This document shows, piece after piece, positions 33,201 to 41,142 of a stretch of DNA of 64,000 nt. Positions within the stretch are counted from its first letter, which is position 1; each line of letters starts with the position of its first letter. Both the position numbers and the translations under genes were made by a program. The notes under the pieces were generated by a model that was not told the DNA's origin, made no database searches, and saw nothing but the letters and a program-made list of their open reading frames with translations. Source of the DNA: Roseococcus sp. SDR. GTDB lineage: Bacteria > Pseudomonadota > Alphaproteobacteria > Acetobacterales > Acetobacteraceae. Where the stretch lies: positions 29,638 through 93,637 of the forward strand of contig NZ_JAHRCU010000019.1 in NCBI RefSeq assembly GCF_019083995.1, written 5' to 3'.

Positions 33201-34863
33201 GTCGGATCACGACTTCGCGCGGTCCTGCGCCGCGCGGGCGCGAGACCGTGGCGCGCGCCCGGCCCGTGATGGCGACATCGCCCGCGAGCTGGATGTCCGC
33301 GATGCCTTGCGCGACGGTCTCCGTCTCGCGGTAGGCGGGTGGGAAGGCGTCGCGCCAAAGGGCCAGCACCTCTCCCGCTTCAAGCTCGCCGCGCTCGGCG
33401 GTCAGCGCCTCGGCCAGGCGTTCGCCGAAGCTGCGCGCGGCCTGGGCCACGGCGGCTTCCAGCGCCGCGTGATCCGGGCTCAGCGCCGTGCCGGGATCGG
33501 TGCCGATGATGTAGTGCACGCGGGCGAGCGGTGCGTCGCCGAGCGCGATGTAGAAGGCGGAGAGCCGCCCGCCATGCGCGCGGGCGAGCATCTCGCCCAC
33601 GCGCGAGCGCAGCCTTGTGTCGAAGCCCTCGCGCGGCAGCCAGGCGATGACGGAGACGAAGCGGCCGAAGGGATCGGGACGGAAGAACAGCGCCGAGCGC
33701 GGGCGGATCGAGAGGTCGAGCGCGATGCGCGCGCCGGCCAGGATATCCGCCTCGCTCGCCTGGAACAGCTCGTCGCGCGGCCAGGTGTCGAGGATGTTGC
33801 GCAAAGCGCGCCCGTCATGGCTGTAGGGCGAGACGCCGGCGGCAGCGAGGATCCGCTCCACCTTGCCGCGCAGCAGCGGGATGGAACGCGGGTTGCGGTT
33901 GTAGGCGGCGGCGGCGAAGAGGCCGAGGAAGAGGCGTACCCCCACCACCTGGCCTGTCGCGTCCAGGATGCGCGTGGCGATCACATCCGCATGCTGAGGC
34001 CGGTGCACCGTGCTGCGCATGTTCGCCTTGGCGACGGTGACCGGCGGCGGCGCGGCGAAGGCGACACGGAGCGTCTCCGGCAGGGCGGGCAGTGCGGCCA
34101 GGGCGTCGAAGACAGGCACCGAGGGATCCGCCAGCAGGCCGAGATTCTCGGCCTCCAGCACGCGCACCTCGCCATGCGCCACCACCAGGTGGCGATGGCC
34201 GAGCAGGACGAAATTGTCCTCACGCAGCCAGCCGAGGAATTCGCGCGCTTCCTCCTCCGCGCCCATCTCGGCATCGGCCTGCTGCAGCAGCGCGAGCATT
34301 GCCGGGAAATCCCGGACCGCCACGCCCACATCATGCAGCGCGCGGGCCAGCGCCGCCTCCACCGCCGGCCAGCCATGCGGCGCGGTGCCCGGCAGAAGAT
34401 GCCCGGCGCTGGCGCCGATGGTGACGCGCATCATGCTCTCGCGCGCCTCCCCCGCGCCGAGGGTGACGAGGCCGCCCGTCGCATCCCGCGTCACCGCCAT
34501 CACCGGATGCAGGAATTCCCGCACCACCCGGCCCTCGCGCGTCAATGCCGCCAGGACGGAATCCACCAGGAAGGGCATGTCGCCCACGATGATCTCGGCC
34601 ACGCCATGCGCGCCGCGGCCGGAGGCGGGCGGTGTGAGCCGCAGCTTCACCTCGCCCGGCGCGCGCTGCGCCGCCAGGGCCGCCAGCGAGGCCGCGGCGT
34701 CGCGCAGGGCCTCGGGCGGGCGGGCGGCGAGCTCGGCCGTGGGCATGGCGGCGTGCAGCGCGGGCAGCAGGGCGGCGGCGGCGGGGGAAAGCCCCTCGCG
34801 GGCGGCGCGCAGCACCTCCTCCCGCACGGGGTCGGGCATCTCGCTCATCGGGGCTTCTGGCAT
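30241..34863 (-). CDS. Large NAD-dependent glutamate dehydrogenase (~170 kDa class)
   Basis: A 1540-residue catabolic glutamate dehydrogenase (GDH-180 class), oxidising glutamate to 2-oxoglutarate. The N-terminal half has ACT-like regulatory modules (for example [20 protein letters not shown]); the central catalytic domain has [23 protein letters not shown] and the active-site stretch [14 protein letters not shown]. Next are NAD-binding regions [15 protein letters not shown] and [11 protein letters not shown] and a long helical C-terminus. The start is ATG 34863 (MPEAPMSE), with AAGGAAGGA just upstream. It overlaps the transporter gene at its stop, and is divergent from the JmjC oxygenase gene. 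Confidence 0.96.
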   Translation of the reverse strand: [1540 protein letters not shown]

Positions 34864-34980
34864 GGCGTCCTTCCTTTGGGGCCAGCTTCCGGCTTTCCGC
34901 CCCCCCCGCGCAAGCATGGCGTGCAGGCGCCGCATCCGGGGGCGTGGCATGCGAGGGCCGGCTGGGCTAGGATTCGCCCC

Positions 34981-36210
34981 ATGACAATGACGCTCGCCCA
35001 ATTGCTCGCGCCCATGCCGGTCGAGCGGTTCTTCGCCGAATATCATGACAGGTTACCCCTTCACCTGAAGGGGGACCCGGCGAAGTTCGCCGCCGTCTTC
35101 TCCTGGCGGCAGATCAACCGGCTGCTGGACATGACGCATGCCTGGTCCAGCCACTCGCTGCAGCTCGTGCTCGACGGCAAGCCCATTGCGGCCGAGGAAT
35201 ATTGCACCCGCGCCACGGGTCGCGACAGCAATGCGCAACTCATGCAGCCGGTCACGGCGCGCGTGCGCGAATGGGTGCAGAAGGGCGCGAGCATCGTGAT
35301 GAACGATGTGGACAGCCTGACGCCCGGCCTCGCTTCCGTCAGCCACGCGATCGAGAGCGCGGGCTTGGGCAAGGCGCAGGCCAATGTCTACATCTCCTGG
35401 CAGAGCCACAAGGCCTTTCCCGCCCATTACGACACGCATGACGTCTGGGCCGTCCAGGTCGAGGGCGAGAAGACCTGGAACATCTGGGAAGGCCGCGCGG
35501 ATTGGCCGATCAGCCACCCGCTCTGGCGCAGCCAGGACCAGGCGCATCACGAGCAGCACAAGGGCAAGCTGCGCGCCAAGATCCTGATGAAGCCGGGCGA
35601 CCTGCTCTATCTCCCGCGCGGCTGGTATCACGATGCGCTGGCCGAAGCGCCGGCCAGTGTGCACGTCGCCTATGGCGCGCATGCGCCGAACGGGATGGAT
35701 GTGATGAACATCCTGCTCGAGCGCGTGCTCTACGAGACCGTCTTCCGCCAGCCCTTGCCGCGCCAGGATGGCAGTGCCGCGGCGAAGTTCGCGTTGACGC
35801 AGCGCGCGGGGCAATTGGGCGCGCGCGTGGCCGAACTCGCCAAGGACCCCAAGGTGATGGCTGTGCTGGAGCAGTATGTCGCCGATTACCGCTTCCAGCG
35901 CGGCGGCAATGACCTCCTCGCCTGGCGCGGCATGGCGGCACCGGCCGCGGCCGAGGGCGAGGAAGCGGCCGAGGGCGGTGCCTTCCGGGTCATCCCCGGC
36001 GGCGCGAAGCCGGTGCGGCGCGGCGCCGAATGGGTGCTGAAGACCGCGACTGGCACGGTGCCGCTCAATCCCGCCGAGGCCGAGGCTGCGCAGTGGCTGC
36101 TGGCGCGGCCCGATATCACCGAGGCCGAGCTGAAACGCGCGCACCCGGCGGCGGATGCTGCCGCACTGCTGGCGCGCCTGCGCGAAGCCGGGCTGCTGGC
36201 CGCCACATGA
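34981..36210 (+). CDS. JmjC/cupin_4 oxygenase (ribosomal-oxygenase-like)
   Basis: A 409-residue 2-oxoglutarate/Fe(II) oxygenase of the RoxA/cupin_4 type that hydroxylates proteins in known members. The iron triad is visible: HYD in FPAHYDTHDVWAVQ and His in LLYLPRGWYHDAL. A C-terminal winged-helix-like domain (PLNPAEAEAAQWLLARPDI…LLARLREAGLL) is present. ATG 34981 is 117 bases from the divergent dehydrogenase start. Its stop overlaps the next gene's start (ATGA), opening a four-gene coupled run. Confidence 0.9.
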   Translation: MTMTLAQLLAPMPVERFFAEYHDRLPLHLKGDPAKFAAVFSWRQINRLLDMTHAWSSHSLQLVLDGKPIAAEEYCTRATGRDSNAQLMQPVTARVREWVQKGASIVMNDVDSLTPGLASVSHAIESAGLGKAQANVYISWQSHKAFPAHYDTHDVWAVQVEGEKTWNIWEGRADWPISHPLWRSQDQAHHEQHKGKLRAKILMKPGDLLYLPRGWYHDALAEAPASVHVAYGAHAPNGMDVMNILLERVLYETVFRQPLPRQDGSAAAKFALTQRAGQLGARVAELAKDPKVMAVLEQYVADYRFQRGGNDLLAWRGMAAPAAAEGEEAAEGGAFRVIPGGAKPVRRGAEWVLKTATGTVPLNPAEAEAAQWLLARPDITEAELKRAHPAADAAALLARLREAGLLAAT

Positions 36211-36638
36211 TCCATGCCCTCGCGGTCCTCCTGCTGCTCTCCGCCTCGCCCGCCCTGGCGCAGCTGCGCGACTTCTCCTGCGTCGGGGCCGAACAGCTGC
36301 AGGACGGCGCCGTTTCCATCGAATTCGCCCGTGGCGCGGACCGCGTGACGCCCGAGGCCATCAGCCGCCTCACGCCGCTGGCGGAGGAGGCGAAGCAGAT
36401 GCTGGACCGCAACATCTGCGTTCTGGGCTTCGCCGCCTCGCCCGAGGGGGGCGCGCAGACGGCAAGCCGCCTGGCCGCCCGGCGCGCCCGGGCCGTGGCG
36501 CTGGAGCTGGCGCAACTGGGCGTGGAGCGCGATCGCGTCCGTGCCGAGGCGCGCACCCGCGGCTTCACGACCGAGCGCGAGCGCCAGGGCGTGGATCGGC
36601 GCGCCGGCGCGCGCGTCATCCTGCTGCCGCCGCCATGA
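36207..36638 (+). CDS. OmpA-like domain periplasmic protein
   Basis: A 143-residue exported protein with a Sec signal (ALAVLLLLSASPALAQ). The rest resembles the OmpA C-terminal peptidoglycan-binding domain (SIEFARGADRVTP, then ASPEGGAQTASRLAARRARAVALELAQLGV, then RQGVDRRAGARV). The expected glycan-binding Asp and Arg pattern (D…G near TxSxxR) is only partly kept, so binding is uncertain. A Cys near the start (FSCVGAE) and one near the middle (ICVLG) may pair. Overlaps both neighbours by ATGA. Confidence 0.75.
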   Translation: MIHALAVLLLLSASPALAQLRDFSCVGAEQLQDGAVSIEFARGADRVTPEAISRLTPLAEEAKQMLDRNICVLGFAASPEGGAQTASRLAARRARAVALELAQLGVERDRVRAEARTRGFTTERERQGVDRRAGARVILLPPP

Positions 36639-37030
36639 AGGCCCTGTCCATGAAGCTCCCGGCCGTTCTCATCTTTCCGCTCCTGGCCCTTCCGGCCGCC
36701 GCGCAACCCACCGCCCCGGCGCCGCTCACGCCCCCCTTCCAGGATCTCGGCACGGTCACGTTGCGGAACGCGACAGGACTGCCGATCCGGCAGTTTTTCC
36801 TCTGGAACCAGGGCTTCGCGGCGGAAGGCGAGGAACGGCTCGGCGGCGCGGCGCTGCCCGCCGGCGGCGCGCGTGAACTGGCGCTGGGCATGGGGCAGTG
36901 CGGCCTCTCGCTGCGCGCCGTCTTCGCCGATGGCAGCGAGCAGAGAATCCGGCTCGTCCAGATCTGCGGCGCCGGCGAACTTGTACTCGAACCCGGCCCC
37001 CCCCTGACCGCCCGGGTCATTGCACGATGA
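36635..37030 (+). CDS. Secreted single-copy repeat-domain protein, unknown family
   Basis: A 131-residue protein with a Sec signal (ending LPAAAQP). The mature part is one copy of a roughly 80-residue motif found four times in the next gene: LRNATGLPIRQFFLWN, GEERLGG, LALGMGQCGLSLRAVFADGS, LVQICGAG. The two Cys in the motif are spaced about 23 residues apart, and may form a disulfide in the periplasm. I recognise no named family. The start may instead be ATG 36650 (MKLPAVLIF). Both ends overlap neighbours by ATGA. Confidence 0.7.
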   Translation: MKALSMKLPAVLIFPLLALPAAAQPTAPAPLTPPFQDLGTVTLRNATGLPIRQFFLWNQGFAAEGEERLGGAALPAGGARELALGMGQCGLSLRAVFADGSEQRIRLVQICGAGELVLEPGPPLTARVIAR

Positions 37031-38154
37031 GGATCCCGATGCCGCGCATGCTGCTGGTCTTCGTGCTGGCCTGCTCTCCCGCCCTGGCACAGCCGTCCGG
37101 CAAGCCGACCACGCCGCAGGCGCCGGCGGCGCAGGACAGGAACATCCTGCTGCGCAACAACTCGGAGAGCGTGCTGCGCGAGCTCTATCTCTGGAACGGT
37201 CCCTCGCGTGAGACGGGGCCGGATCGGCTGGGCGCCGATGTGGTGCGGCCGGGCGCCACCTTCGCGCTCCGGCTGGGCCGTGGCCCCTGCCAGGTGGAGA
37301 TGCGCGCCGTCTTCGAGGATGGCAGCGCCGAGGCGCGCAGCGGCGTCGAGGTCTGTGCCACGCGCGAACTGGTGGTGGATGACCGCAACACCCGCGCCGT
37401 CGAGGTGGTGAACAATACGGATGTGGAGCTGATGCAGCTCTTCCTCGCGCGCCCCGGCGTGGTGGGGCCCGACCGGCTGGGGGCGGCGACCGTGCCGGGC
37501 AGCGACAGCTTCAACCTGCGCCTGCGTGGCGAGACGGAATGCCGCTTCGAGGCGCGCGCCGTCTTCCGCGGTGCCCAGGCCGAGACGCGGCAGCAGGTGG
37601 ACCTCTGCGCCACGCCGCGCATCGTCTTCGGCGATCCTTCCATTCCGCTGCGCGAGGTGACCATCGCCAACCGCACCCGCCGCGTCCTGCGTGAGCTTTA
37701 TGCGACGACGGGGGATAGCTGGGGCGGGGATCGCCTGGGCGCCACCGTGCTCAATCCGGGGCAGAGCTTCCTCCTGCGCATCCGCAATCCGGCCTGCCGC
37801 GTGAGGCTGCGCGCCGTCTTCGCCGACAACCAGGCGGAGGAGCGCAGCGATGTGGACATCTGCAACGGCCAGACCATCGCCTTCGCGCCGGGCCGCCAGG
37901 TGGCGCTGGTGCACGCCCATGGCCGGCCGGTGCGCGAGGTCTATCTCTCCTCGGTGCAGGAGAGCGACTGGGGCGAGAACCAGCTGGGTGACCGGCCGCT
38001 CGCGCGCGGCGAGCGGCGGGAGATCGCCACCGACAGCGCCTGTGAGGCGGATCTGCGCATCGTCTTCGACAACGGCAATGCGGAGGAGGCGCGGAACATC
38101 AACATCTGCACCCGCGCCGAGATCACGCTACGGCCGGGCTGGGTCCTGGAGTAG
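37027..38154 (+). CDS. Secreted four-repeat protein, unknown family
   Basis: A 375-residue periplasmic protein with a Sec signal (LLVFVLACSPALAQ). After a short linker there are four tandem units of about 82 residues. Each has (N)xxxxxLRELYL, GxDRLGA, a Pro/Gly turn then FxLRL, one Cys, then RAVFxDxxAExR and a second Cys (patterns: GPCQVEMRAVF…VCATREL; TECRFEARAVF…LCATPRI; PACRVRLRAVF…ICNGQTI; SACEADLRIVF…ICTRAEI). It is probably beta-rich and disulfide-stabilised. It ends the JmjC-OmpA-repeat run; the tRNA gene behind it lies on the other strand. Confidence 0.75.
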   Translation: MRIPMPRMLLVFVLACSPALAQPSGKPTTPQAPAAQDRNILLRNNSESVLRELYLWNGPSRETGPDRLGADVVRPGATFALRLGRGPCQVEMRAVFEDGSAEARSGVEVCATRELVVDDRNTRAVEVVNNTDVELMQLFLARPGVVGPDRLGAATVPGSDSFNLRLRGETECRFEARAVFRGAQAETRQQVDLCATPRIVFGDPSIPLREVTIANRTRRVLRELYATTGDSWGGDRLGATVLNPGQSFLLRIRNPACRVRLRAVFADNQAEERSDVDICNGQTIAFAPGRQVALVHAHGRPVREVYLSSVQESDWGENQLGDRPLARGERREIATDSACEADLRIVFDNGNAEEARNINICTRAEITLRPGWVLE

Positions 38155-38159
38155 GGGTT

Positions 38160-38242
38160 TGCGGGCGGCGGGGCTCGAACCCGCACGGCCTTGCGGCCGA
38201 GGGTTTTTAAGACCCTTCCGTCTACCATTCCGGCACGCCCGC
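38160..38242 (-). tRNA. tRNA-Leu(UAA)
   Basis: Minus-strand cloverleaf of 83 bases. The acceptor stem is GCGGGCG with CGCCCGC, the anticodon stem AGGGT/ACCCT encloses CTTAAAA (anticodon TAA), the class II variable arm is CGGCC-GCAA-GGCCG, and the T-arm GCGGG-TTCGAGC-CCCGC. The discriminator is A, as Leu requires. CCA is not encoded. It lies between the repeat-protein gene and the phn operon. Confidence 0.95.
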
Positions 38243-38286
38243 GCGGCGCGTTTATGCCACGCGATGCAGCGCCACTCCAGCCGGGC

Positions 38287-39132
38287 TCAGCGCGCGCCGA
38301 TCAGCCGCCGGCGCAGCTTGCCCGAGAGCCAGTCGATCGCGGCCACCATCAGCACCATCAGGATGATGATGAAGGCCACCTCGTCCCAGTGCCGGACCCG
38401 GATGCGCTCCGCGATCTGCAACCCGATGCCGCCCGCGCCCACCACGCCGAGGATGGTGGCCGAACGCGTGTTGCTCTCGAAGAAATAGAGCGCGTGGCCC
38501 AGCATGATGGGCGCCACCTGCGGCAGGATGCCGAAGCGCATGATGAGCGTGGGCGAGCCACCGGCGGCCGCGATGCCCTCGGCTTGCTTCTTCTCCGCAT
38601 TCTCGATCGCCTCGGCGTAAAGCTTGGCCAGCACCGCGATATCCGCCGTCGCGATCGCCAGCACGCCGGCGAGCGGGCCGAGCCCCACCGCGCGCACATA
38701 GGCCAGCGCCCAGATCAGCTGGTCCACGCCACGGAAGCCGTCGAAGACCCGGCGCAGCGAGAAGCGGAACAATGTGTTCGTCACCACGTTGTTGGCGCCG
38801 AGGAAGCCGAGCGGAACGGCGATGAGCGCCGCGATGAAGGTGCCGAGGAAGGCCATGGCGAGGCTTTCGGCCAGGCCTTGCAGGATTTCCACCCATTGCT
38901 CGCCGGGGGAGGGCGGGATCATCAGCCGGGTGATGACGAGGAGGCCCTCCAGCCCGTTCCACATCCGGCGCGGCGAGACGTCGAACCACCAGAGGGTGCC
39001 GATGAGCCAGGCGAGGAAGGCGACGCCGCCCAGGACGCGCAGCGCGCGCCCGCGCGACGAGGGGCCGAAGGCGCGCGGCACGCGGGCCTGCCAGGCGGCG
39101 ATCTCGGCGGGCGCCATGCGAAGCGCGCTCAT
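38287..39132 (-). CDS. phnE: Phosphonate-type ABC permease PhnE (second copy)
   Basis: A 281-residue, six-helix inner-membrane permease. The EAA-type ATPase contact loop is seen as AIENAEKKQAEGIAAAGGSPTLIMRFGILPQVAP, and the end VGAGGIGLQIAERIRVR matches PhnE. Its N-terminal coil-like extension differs from the other permease. ATG 39132 overlaps the stop of the upstream phnE by ATGA, so the two permeases are probably made in equal amounts and form a heterodimer. It is last in the operon. Confidence 0.93.
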   Translation of the reverse strand: MSALRMAPAEIAAWQARVPRAFGPSSRGRALRVLGGVAFLAWLIGTLWWFDVSPRRMWNGLEGLLVITRLMIPPSPGEQWVEILQGLAESLAMAFLGTFIAALIAVPLGFLGANNVVTNTLFRFSLRRVFDGFRGVDQLIWALAYVRAVGLGPLAGVLAIATADIAVLAKLYAEAIENAEKKQAEGIAAAGGSPTLIMRFGILPQVAPIMLGHALYFFESNTRSATILGVVGAGGIGLQIAERIRVRHWDEVAFIIILMVLMVAAIDWLSGKLRRRLIGAR

Positions 39133-40004
39133 GCCACGGCCTCGATGACGCGGCGGCGGAGGCGTTCGGAGAGCATGTCGATCACCATCACGGAAAGGAT
39201 GATGAGGAGCAGGATGGCGCTGATCTCCTCATAGTAGTTGAAGGAGATCACCTTGTAGAGCTCCTCGCCGATGCCGCCCGCGCCGACGAAGCCGATGACG
39301 CTGGCGGAGCGCAGGTTGATTTCGAAGCGCAGCATCGCGTAGCTGAGCAGGTCAGGCAGGGCCGCGGGCAGCACGGCGAAGCGGCAGGCCTCGCTCCAGG
39401 TGCCGCCTGAGGCGCGGACGCCATCCCAGGGGCGCATCTCCACATTCTCCATCGCATCGGCGAAGAGCTTGCCGAGCGCGCCCGCCGTGTGCAGCGCGAT
39501 GGCGAGGATGCCGGCCAGAGCGCCGACGCCGAAGGCCCAGACGAAGATCAGCGCGAAGACGATTTCGGGCACGGTGCGCGTCGCCTCCAGGAAGCGGCGG
39601 GAGGCCTGGTAGGCCCAGGCAGGTGCGCCGGTGTTCTTCGCCGCCGGGAAGGCCAGCAGCAGCGCCACAACGGCGCCGGCGAGCGTGGCGAGTGCCGCCA
39701 TCTGCGCCGTCTCGAAGAGCAGGATGGCCCAGGCGTCGAGCCGGTAGAACCAGAAGGCGAGGCTGCCCTCGGTCTCCACATCGGCGAAGAGCTTGTTCCA
39801 TTCGAGGGCGGGCGCGATGCGCGCGAAATACTCGCCGATGCGCGGCAGGCCGGCGGCGAGCGTGGCGGGATGGAATTCGCTGGTCCAGGCGGCGAGCAGC
39901 AGGCAGGCGGCCAGAACCAGCAGGCCCAGCAGCGTGGTGCGGCGGCGCTGGCGGCGCAGATCCAGGAACGCGGCCTCCTGCGCCGCGATGGCGGGCGAAC
40001 TCAT
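39129..40004 (-). CDS. phnE: Phosphonate-type ABC permease PhnE (first copy)
   Basis: A 291-residue permease with a hydrophobic opening (RTTLLGLLVLAACLLLAAW), five more helices and the EAA-type loop AMENVEMRPWDGVRASGGTWSEACRFAVLPAALP, then VGAGGIGEELYKVI. It pairs with the next permease gene. ATG 40004 overlaps the phnD stop by one base (TGATG). Both permease genes share the family's usual length and order (C-D-D-E-E). Confidence 0.93.
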   Translation of the reverse strand: MSSPAIAAQEAAFLDLRRQRRRTTLLGLLVLAACLLLAAWTSEFHPATLAAGLPRIGEYFARIAPALEWNKLFADVETEGSLAFWFYRLDAWAILLFETAQMAALATLAGAVVALLLAFPAAKNTGAPAWAYQASRRFLEATRTVPEIVFALIFVWAFGVGALAGILAIALHTAGALGKLFADAMENVEMRPWDGVRASGGTWSEACRFAVLPAALPDLLSYAMLRFEINLRSASVIGFVGAGGIGEELYKVISFNYYEEISAILLLIILSVMVIDMLSERLRRRVIEAVA

Positions 40005-41017
40005 CAGGAGCGCCTCCGCCGGGCGGCGGCTTCCTCGCGCCGCATTTCGACGAAGACCTCGTAATCGGCGTGGCGCGCTTCGCGGAAGCCCGCACCGGTG
40101 CCGCGGCCGATCTGCTCGAAGATGGCGGGATGGGCCTGGGGCAGAGCGAGGTAGAAGCGGATGATGTCCTCGCGGAATTCCGCCGGCACGTCGGTGCGCA
40201 TGGTGATCGGCCCGTTCTGGATGGGGCGGGACTGCCAGATGATCCGCACATCGGACATGCGCAGCATGCCCTTCTCGACCATGGCGCGCGTATTGCCGCG
40301 GCTGAAGCCTTCGCGGATGTCGCCGACGCCGGAGGCCCAGGTCATCGCCGCGTCATATTGCCGCTGCAGCATGGCGACCACCGCCTGCTCATGCCCGCCG
40401 CCGAAGCCGGTGCGGCCGAAGAACTGGCCGGGTTCCACGCCCACGCCCGCGCGGCGCAGCTCGAAGCGCGGAATCAGGTAGCCCGAGGCGGAATTAGGAT
40501 CGGCCCAGGCCAGGCTGCGCCCGCGCATCTGTTCGAGATTCGTGATGCCGCTATCGGCGCGGACCAGCATGACGGAGACATAGCTGGTGGAGCCGTCGAT
40601 CTGCTCGATGGTGAGGATGGGCTCGACGCCGCCCTGCGTGTCGATCCAGGCGGCGGCGTAGATGGAAGGGCCGAGCGCGGCGAACTCGATCTGCTTCGCC
40701 GAGAGCGCCTGCATCACACCCGCGTAGTCGCTGGCCGGCATGAGACGGACGGGGATTCGGAAGGTCTCCTCCAGCAGCCGGCGCAGGCCGTCGAAGCGGC
40801 CAAGGCGATCGGCCTCGTTCTCGCCGCCCATCAGGCCGACGCGGATGGCGGGCACCTGCTCGGCCCAGGCGCGGCGGCCGGGCTCCGGCATGGTGTGGCC
40901 GCCATCGGCGGTGCGGCGCGGGCGCCATTCGCCAGCGGGCTCCGCCTGCGCGGCGAGGGGGAGCAGCGCCCCACCGGCAAGCAGGCCGCGACGCGCCAGA
41001 GCCACAGTGACCATCAT
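40004..41017 (-). CDS. phnD: Phosphonate-type substrate-binding protein PhnD, paralogue 1
   Basis: A 337-residue periplasmic receptor. A Tat-like signal (LARRGLLAGGALLPLAAQA) precedes the mature part. It has the family segments IRVGLMGGENEADRLGRF, MPASDYAGVMQALSAKQIEFAALGPS, RADSGITNLEQMRGRSLAWADPNSASGYLIP and RTGFGGGHEQAVVAMLQRQYDAAMTWASG. AAGGAGA lies just before the ATGATG start. It is very like the adjacent paralogue along its whole length. Ligand is not proven to be a phosphonate; phosphite or another anion is possible. Confidence 0.92.
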   Translation of the reverse strand: MMVTVALARRGLLAGGALLPLAAQAEPAGEWRPRRTADGGHTMPEPGRRAWAEQVPAIRVGLMGGENEADRLGRFDGLRRLLEETFRIPVRLMPASDYAGVMQALSAKQIEFAALGPSIYAAAWIDTQGGVEPILTIEQIDGSTSYVSVMLVRADSGITNLEQMRGRSLAWADPNSASGYLIPRFELRRAGVGVEPGQFFGRTGFGGGHEQAVVAMLQRQYDAAMTWASGVGDIREGFSRGNTRAMVEKGMLRMSDVRIIWQSRPIQNGPITMRTDVPAEFREDIIRFYLALPQAHPAIFEQIGRGTGAGFREARHADYEVFVEMRREEAAARRRRS

Positions 41018-41038
41018 GCTCTCCTTTCGAGAATCCGG

Positions 41039-41120
41039 CCGCACAGCGGCCGGCGCGCCCCGACGGGCCGCATCGCAAGCGCACCGCCCGGCGGCGCGAA
41101 GCCGAGCGCGCGGAGCGCGC
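41039..41120 (-). other. Hairpin-rich intercistronic spacer between the two phnD genes
   Basis: CCGGCCGC (41037-41044) with GCGGCCGG (41048-41055), loop ACA, is a perfect 8-bp stem, and GCGCGC-GGA-GCGCGC lies near 41105. There is no T-run on the minus strand, so the stems are more likely to stabilise or partly attenuate the operon mRNA than to stop it outright. Confidence 0.5.
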
Positions 41121-41142
41121 GCCCGGCGCTTGAGGGCGGAAT

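Noticed and set aside
30364..34980. A long plus-strand open frame opposite the glutamate dehydrogenase gene, running into the JmjC gene.
   Set aside because: Only the part from 34981 shows family motifs. The rest is the complement of a well-recognised dehydrogenase and reads as low-complexity His/Gly/Arg.
41037..41055. The CCGGCCGC/GCGGCCGG hairpin as a full terminator splitting the phn operon.
   Set aside because: No T-run on the minus strand and the downstream genes overlap closely, so read-through is more likely.
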